From: Nonomuraea deserti | GTDB lineage: Bacteria > Actinomycetota > Actinomycetes > Streptosporangiales > Streptosporangiaceae | Assembly (NCBI RefSeq): GCF_004348685.1 | Contig: NZ_SMKO01000015.1 | Span: forward strand, 32,266-96,265 | DNA length: 64,000 bases | Direction: 5' to 3' | In this document: positions 59,857-64,000 of the stretch, one piece after another | Position numbering within the stretch: the first letter of the stretch is position 1 | How the letters are laid out: the number at the start of each line of letters is the position of its first letter | Translations under genes and position numbers: made by a program | Notes under the pieces: generated by a model | Seen by the model: the letters and a program-made list of their open reading frames with translations, nothing else | The model's database searches: none | Told to the model about the DNA's origin: nothing

Positions 59857-60766
59857 TGCGCTCGGTCACGCCTTCGACGGTCGCTATGCCGTGCCACACC
59901 TCCGGGCTTCCCTCGGTGAGCACGGCAACGGCGTAGTCGCGGCCGTCGCCCCTGATCAGCCCCACGCTGATGGTGGCCCAGCGTTTGGTCGAGACACGCC
60001 TGAGCCACCCGTTCTTCAGCGCCGCGCGCTCGCCCCGGCACGTCGCGGCGCTGATCCCCCACTCCTGACCGTCGACGACCCGGCCCATGAGGCCGAGCAC
60101 CTGCTCGCGGTCCTTGGCCCCGAGCGGGCTCTTGCCGGACACCAGTGCCTGCATGAGGCGGATCTGGTCCTCGACGGACGTTCGGGTGATTCCCCAGCAA
60201 TAGAGGTCGAGGCAGTCCCCCGGAACGCCCTGCGTGTGTTTCAGGCCCAGCTTCTCTCCCGCCCTGGTGAAGCCGGCCGCCCCGCCGATGCGCAGCCAGA
60301 GACGGTCGGCGGCGTGGTTGTCGCTGTAGCGGATCATCACGTCGGCGTCGTGTCTGACGGCCGCGGGAAGCTTCTTCCAGGGGGTGTCGAGCAGGAGCGC
60401 CATGAGGATCTGGACCTTGGCGGTGCTCGCCGTGATCAGCCGCTCGCGGGGACGGTAGCGGTAGACCCGCCCCGTCTCCAGCTCCTTGACCATGGCCGTG
60501 ACCGGCCCTGGACGGCCCCGCAGATAACGGTCGAGGCGTTCGGTGATCTTCTTGGCCGGGATCGGCGGCAGCGTCTCCTCGCGCGCGCTCTGCTCGATCC
60601 TTCCTCGCGGTTCCCTGTGCACCTCGGAAGACGTGGTCACGTCCACCACGGCCGGCATAGCGGCGTGCATCTTCGCGGGCACGGGCCGGGGCATCGGGAC
60701 CAGCGGCAGGAGCAGGGCGAGGATGATGACCAGTCGTGGTATCGCTCTCGCCCCAAGCGCGATCAT
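59825..60766 (-). CDS. Class A beta-lactamase-like serine hydrolase, exported
   Basis: A 313-residue protein with an N-terminal hydrophobic signal or anchor (residues 11-25). The penicillin-binding/beta-lactamase-2 fold shows STAK at 114-117 (RLITASTAKVQILMAL), SDN at 148-150 (MIRYSDNHAADRLW) and KNGW in place of KTG. The glutamate of a class A omega loop is not clear, so beta-lactam hydrolysis is uncertain; a cell-wall peptidase role is equally possible. The start is ATG at 60766 or 60790. Its 3' end overlaps the convergent response regulator by 32 nt. Confidence 0.8.
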   Translation of the reverse strand: MIALGARAIPRLVIILALLLPLVPMPRPVPAKMHAAMPAVVDVTTSSEVHREPRGRIEQSAREETLPPIPAKKITERLDRYLRGRPGPVTAMVKELETGRVYRYRPRERLITASTAKVQILMALLLDTPWKKLPAAVRHDADVMIRYSDNHAADRLWLRIGGAAGFTRAGEKLGLKHTQGVPGDCLDLYCWGITRTSVEDQIRLMQALVSGKSPLGAKDREQVLGLMGRVVDGQEWGISAATCRGERAALKNGWLRRVSTKRWATISVGLIRGDGRDYAVAVLTEGSPEVWHGIATVEGVTERIMRDFRKCSE

Positions 60767-60790
60767 CCGAGCATTATCACGACATTTCAC

Positions 60791-61150
60791 AACTCGCCGC
60801 TAGTGCCGCGACCGAACCCGATCACCGGACCGCCCGCAGCCCACGTTCCGCGAGCACCGGCGGGGCATGAGGCCGCCGCTCTCCGCCGGCGGGGGTCACG
60901 GTCCCGGTGAGGACACCGTACGCGGAGAGTGATCCCTCCATTCCACGCGACCGGGCAGGCCCGCCTGGACCCCCTGCGGCAGGGACCGTCCGCGCCTGCT
61001 CAGCCCCGGCCCTTTGCCACGTGACCCGCACCAGCCCGCCATCGGCGGCATGGGTGCAAGCTCCGCCCACACGACCGATGAGTTCCGCCACGCCGCGTCG
61101 TCTGCATGTTGGGACCTTCCTGGCCTCTAGGAGGATGACAAGGAGCGAGC
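60791..61150. other. Gene-free region before the SRPBCC gene
   Basis: About 360 nt with no convincing gene on either strand. Only the ribosome-site region AGGAGGATGACAAGGAG before the SRPBCC start stands out. Confidence 0.4.
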
Positions 61151-61633
61151 GTGCACACGAACCAGGAGAACGTGAGCGCCACCCTGACCGTCGCCATGCC
61201 GGTCGCGAACGTGTTCGCGGCGCTGGCGGACCCGACAACCCATTCCGCGATCGACGGCACCGGCTGGGTGAACGAAGCGGTCAACCAGGCGCCGCTGACC
61301 GAGGTGGGGCAGATCTTCCGGATGGACATGTATCACCCCAACCACCCAGACGGGGACTACCAGGTGGCGAACCAGGTCCAGGTGCTCGACCCGCCGCGCG
61401 CGATCGGCTGGCTGACGGGGGAGGAGAAGGGCGACGGCCAGGTGGAGTTCGGCGGCTGGATCTGGCGTTACGACCTTGCGCCGCTCGGTCCGTCCGAGAC
61501 CGAGGTCACGCTCACCTACGACTGGTCGGCGGTGCCGCCGTCCATCCGGGAGTACATCCAGTTCCCGCCGTTCGGCCCCGAGCACCTCACCAACTCGCTG
61601 CACCACCTGGCGGAGCTCGTCTCCGCTAGGTGA
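61151..61633 (+). CDS. SRPBCC-family protein
   Basis: A 160-residue START/Bet v1-fold protein that probably binds a small hydrophobic ligand. The pattern is a first strand with VSATLTVAMPVANVFAALAD, a central EVGQIFRMDMYHPNH, VLDPPRAIGWLTGEEKGDGQVEFGGWIWRYDL, then TEVTLTYDWSAVPPSIREYIQFPPF, and a long C-terminal helix. The GTG at 61151 has AAGGAG upstream. It stands alone. Confidence 0.82.
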   Translation: MHTNQENVSATLTVAMPVANVFAALADPTTHSAIDGTGWVNEAVNQAPLTEVGQIFRMDMYHPNHPDGDYQVANQVQVLDPPRAIGWLTGEEKGDGQVEFGGWIWRYDLAPLGPSETEVTLTYDWSAVPPSIREYIQFPPFGPEHLTNSLHHLAELVSAR

Positions 61634-62093
<460 letters not shown>

Positions 62094-62981
62094 CTAGACG
62101 CGAGCGGCGACCAGTTTCGCGATGGAGTCGTCGTCACACGTGTCCCAGAAGTCCCCGACGACGTCCTCCAAGTGCTGGACCGTCTCGGCCCGGAACAATA
62201 CATCCTGATATTTCGTGATGTCGTAATGCGTGGTGCCCATGGCGGACAGGTCCAGCGGCCTGATGTCCATGCCACGGAACTCCTCGATCTCCCCGTACGA
62301 CGACAAGATCCCCGCCCCGTACGCCTTGAGCTCGTTGGCCTCCTGCATGACCCCGAACTCCATGGTGAACCAGAACACCTTCGACAGGAACTCCAGCGCC
62401 TCCTCCCCCTCGACGCGCCGTGCGGCCTGGCCCGCCAGGCGGTAGAGGGCGGCGTACCGGGGGTTGGCGAGCGCGTTGGCATGCCCGATCACCTCGTGGA
62501 TGACGTCGGGCTCCGGCGTGTAGAAGGGCACGGAGTGATGCCGGATGTACTGCGTCGAGTGGAAAAGCCCGTCCGCGAGCACGCCGTAGAACTCTCGCAG
62601 CGGCACCAGCCCGGCCGCCGGCAGATAGCGGAAACCGGTCAGCGGCTCCAGGAGCTGGGAGACCTCCTCCAGTTGCGGGATCCTCTCCTGAGGCAGCCCC
62701 AGCCTGGCGGTGCCGTCGAGATATTCCGCCGTGGCGTACTTGGCGTGCTTGATCCCCAGCTCCCTGGTGACCGTCGCCCACACCTCGTGCTCCTGCTCGG
62801 TGTACTCGGCGATCGGAATGGGCGTCCCAGGCTGGTAGTTGACAGCCAGCCCCGCGATGGCGTTGCGCCGTGCCCGATACACCGGATCCGCGAACCCCGG
62901 GTGCGAGGCGGACAGCTCGACCACAACGGAGCCGTCCGCTTGAGCCGCAACTGGGGCGAAGTACTGCGCTTCCTCAAACAT
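62094..62981 (-). CDS. phhA: Phenylalanine 4-monooxygenase
   Basis: Non-heme iron, pterin-dependent hydroxylase converting phenylalanine to tyrosine. The 295-residue protein has the iron ligands H152 and H157 in PDVIHEVIGHANALANPRYA, and E198 in VFWFTMEFGVMQE. The catalytic-domain landmarks GFRYLPAAGLVPLREFYGVLADGLFHSTQYIRHH are present. No N-terminal ACT regulatory domain is present, as in other bacterial enzymes. The start is placed at ATG 62981 (MFEEAQYF); a TTG at 63017 is possible. It is divergent from an AsnC-type regulator. Confidence 0.93.
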   Translation of the reverse strand: MFEEAQYFAPVAAQADGSVVVELSASHPGFADPVYRARRNAIAGLAVNYQPGTPIPIAEYTEQEHEVWATVTRELGIKHAKYATAEYLDGTARLGLPQERIPQLEEVSQLLEPLTGFRYLPAAGLVPLREFYGVLADGLFHSTQYIRHHSVPFYTPEPDVIHEVIGHANALANPRYAALYRLAGQAARRVEGEEALEFLSKVFWFTMEFGVMQEANELKAYGAGILSSYGEIEEFRGMDIRPLDLSAMGTTHYDITKYQDVLFRAETVQHLEDVVGDFWDTCDDDSIAKLVAARV

Positions 62982-63108
62982 GCCCCACATGACAACAAGT
63001 CCCGCTTTCACTGGCAAGAGCGACCAACTTGACTGAGCGATACGCTAGTTCCCGCACGCCAAACCATGCGTTTCCTGGACGAATCGCACAGTCGCGGAGG
63101 ACGCCCTC

Positions 63109-63567
63109 GTGGACGATCTAGACGCCCGCCTGCTCGTGACCATGCGAGCCCACCCCCGCATCGGCCTGACCGAACTCGCCCGCCTGCTCGGGGTGGCCAG
63201 GGGCACGGTCCAGGCCCGGGTCGAGAAACTGACCGCCAGAGGCGTCATCGAGGACTTCGGCCCCACCGTCTCACCGGCCGGCGTCGGCTATCCGATCCTG
63301 GCGTTCGTCTGGCTGCAGATCGCGCAGGGACGCCTGGGGGAGGCGGTGGAAGCGCTACGCGCTGTACCGCACATCCTGGAGGTGCACGGGACGAGCGGAC
63401 AGCACGATCTGCTGTGCCGGGTCGTCGCCAGAACCACGGAACACCTCCAGGAGATCATCGCCCACATCCTGACGTCTCCCGCGGTGCAACGCACGGACTC
63501 CACCATCGCCCTGTCCACCCAGGTCCCCCACCGGATCGAACCGCTCCTGGCAGACGCCGTCACCTGA
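63109..63567 (+). CDS. Lrp/AsnC-family transcriptional regulator
   Basis: A 152-residue regulator. The N-terminal helix-turn-helix is LDARLLVTMRAHPRIGLTELARLLGVARGTVQARVEKLTARGVIEDFG. The C-terminal RAM (ACT-like) domain has ILEVHGTSGQHDLLCRVVARTTEHLQEIIAHIL. The GTG at 63109 has GGAGG 8 nt upstream. The position divergent from phenylalanine hydroxylase suggests control of that gene by aromatic amino acids (inference). Confidence 0.9.
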   Translation: MDDLDARLLVTMRAHPRIGLTELARLLGVARGTVQARVEKLTARGVIEDFGPTVSPAGVGYPILAFVWLQIAQGRLGEAVEALRAVPHILEVHGTSGQHDLLCRVVARTTEHLQEIIAHILTSPAVQRTDSTIALSTQVPHRIEPLLADAVT

Positions 63568-63574
63568 CCCCGGA

Positions 63575-63618
63575 AAACAAAAAGGGGGGGTTTCGACGCG
63601 CTCAGCGTCGAAACCCCC
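63575..63618 (-). terminator. Intrinsic terminator of the rRNA operon
   Basis: A 14-bp stem (63586-63599 with 63605-63618) with a 5-nt loop is followed on the minus strand by TTTTTGTTTTCC. It lies about 10 nt beyond the 5S rRNA 3' end and probably also stops the AsnC transcript coming from the left. Confidence 0.9.
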
Positions 63619-63628
63619 TCCAAAAATT

Positions 63629-63747
63629 GTCCGGCGGTGACCTACTCTCCCACACCCTCCCGAGTGCAGTACCATCGGCGCAGAGAAGCTTAACTTCCGG
63701 GTTCGGAATGTAACCGGGTGTTTCCTTCCCGCCATAACCGCCGTAAC
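63629..63747 (-). rRNA. rrf: 5S ribosomal RNA
   Basis: Read on the minus strand, the sequence starts GTTACGGCGGTTATGGCGGG. It contains the conserved CCGAACCCGGAAGTTAAGC segment and ends near GGGAGAGTAGGTCACCGCCGG. The ends pair to form the terminal helix. The length of about 118 nt is normal. Exact ends are estimated. Confidence 0.93.
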
Positions 63748-63884
63748 CCCATGAAACACCAAACGACACCGTTTGCTGCCTCAGAATTGCCTAGTGGACG
63801 CGAGCAAGAAACCAATCCCTGATGCGGCGCGGCTCCGGACCCAGCGAAGGTAACAGAGCGCAGCACACACCAAGAAAGTATGCT

Positions 63885-64000
63885 TTGTGGTCAAGTCCTC
63901 GGCCTATTAGTACCGGTCAGCTCCACACGTTACCGTGCTTCCACACCCGGCCTATCAACCCGGTCGTCTACCGGGAGCCTTACCCCTTCACAGGGTGGGA
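63885..64000 (-). rRNA. rrl: 23S ribosomal RNA, 3' end (partial)
   Basis: The minus strand reads through the conserved 3' part of 23S rRNA, ending GGTACTAATAGGCCGAGGAC and then TTGACCACA near 63885. The gene runs off the right edge of the window. About 140 nt of spacer separate it from 5S. Confidence 0.92.

Overview
The window is chromosomal DNA of a high-GC actinobacterium. It has two Wbl/SigR-type regulators, a nickel superoxide dismutase with its maturation protease, a DasR-like GntR regulator, a PASTA kinase, a PHO box made of 11-nt GTTCACC repeats, and very GC-rich third codon positions. The gene set and the many secreted trypsin-like paralogues suggest Streptosporangiales (Nonomuraea-like); this is inference. 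From memory, the block whiB1 - pdtaS - 71-aa biotinyl protein - rsrA/sigR - SRAP - aroA - rsgA resembles the Mycobacterium tuberculosis Rv3219-Rv3228 neighbourhood.

Region 1 (1-20 kb) is accessory-like. It holds an MDR oxidoreductase, a membrane-anchored protein, a VapBC pair and a thiolase-like protein. Five secreted trypsin/V8-fold paralogues follow. Two (4577-5701, 6040-7152) keep the His-Asp-Ser triad. Three in tandem (13374-14903, 15337-16869, 17044-18543) keep His and Asp but have Asp, Ala and Asp in place of the nucleophilic Ser, and carry an extra segment of about 145 residues. Two of these three share a leader sequence and each has a Crp-like palindrome about 270 bp upstream. Between the two groups lies a decayed stretch (7.4-13.2 kb): a frameshifted GntR gene, a broken RHS/YD-repeat gene with an overlapping membrane protein, a TPR-regulator remnant, a 5'-only IS5-type transposase and an AT-rich palindromic element.

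Region 2 (20-35 kb) is mostly core: malic enzyme, a polar amino-acid ABC importer, CGNR protein, sodX/sodN, an anti-sigma/SigF-type pair, a lipid kinase, WhiB1-like protein, PdtaS-like histidine kinase, DasR-like regulator, BioD, and a three-gene operon (DesK-type kinase, NarL-type regulator, DUF4097 protein).

Region 3 (35-55 kb) holds an IlvG-like ThDP enzyme, a PASTA Ser/Thr kinase, a hotdog thioesterase, a minimal biotinyl carrier with biotin carboxylase, two membrane HD proteins (one intact HD-GYP, one degenerate), a sugar epimerase, sigR-rsrA with a visible SigR-type promoter, a methyltransferase, a DksA/TraR protein, SRAP, aroA, rsgA, hisN, a beta-helix protein divergent from a TetR regulator, and a fructosamine-kinase/LMW-phosphatase pair.

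Region 4 (55-64 kb) contains pstSCAB behind a PHO box, ending in a winged-helix response regulator that lacks the phosphoacceptor Asp. It continues with a beta-lactamase-like protein, an SRPBCC protein, phenylalanine 4-hydroxylase divergent from an AsnC regulator, and the 3' end of an rRNA operon (5S and partial 23S, minus strand). No tRNA, CRISPR array or intact mobile element was seen.
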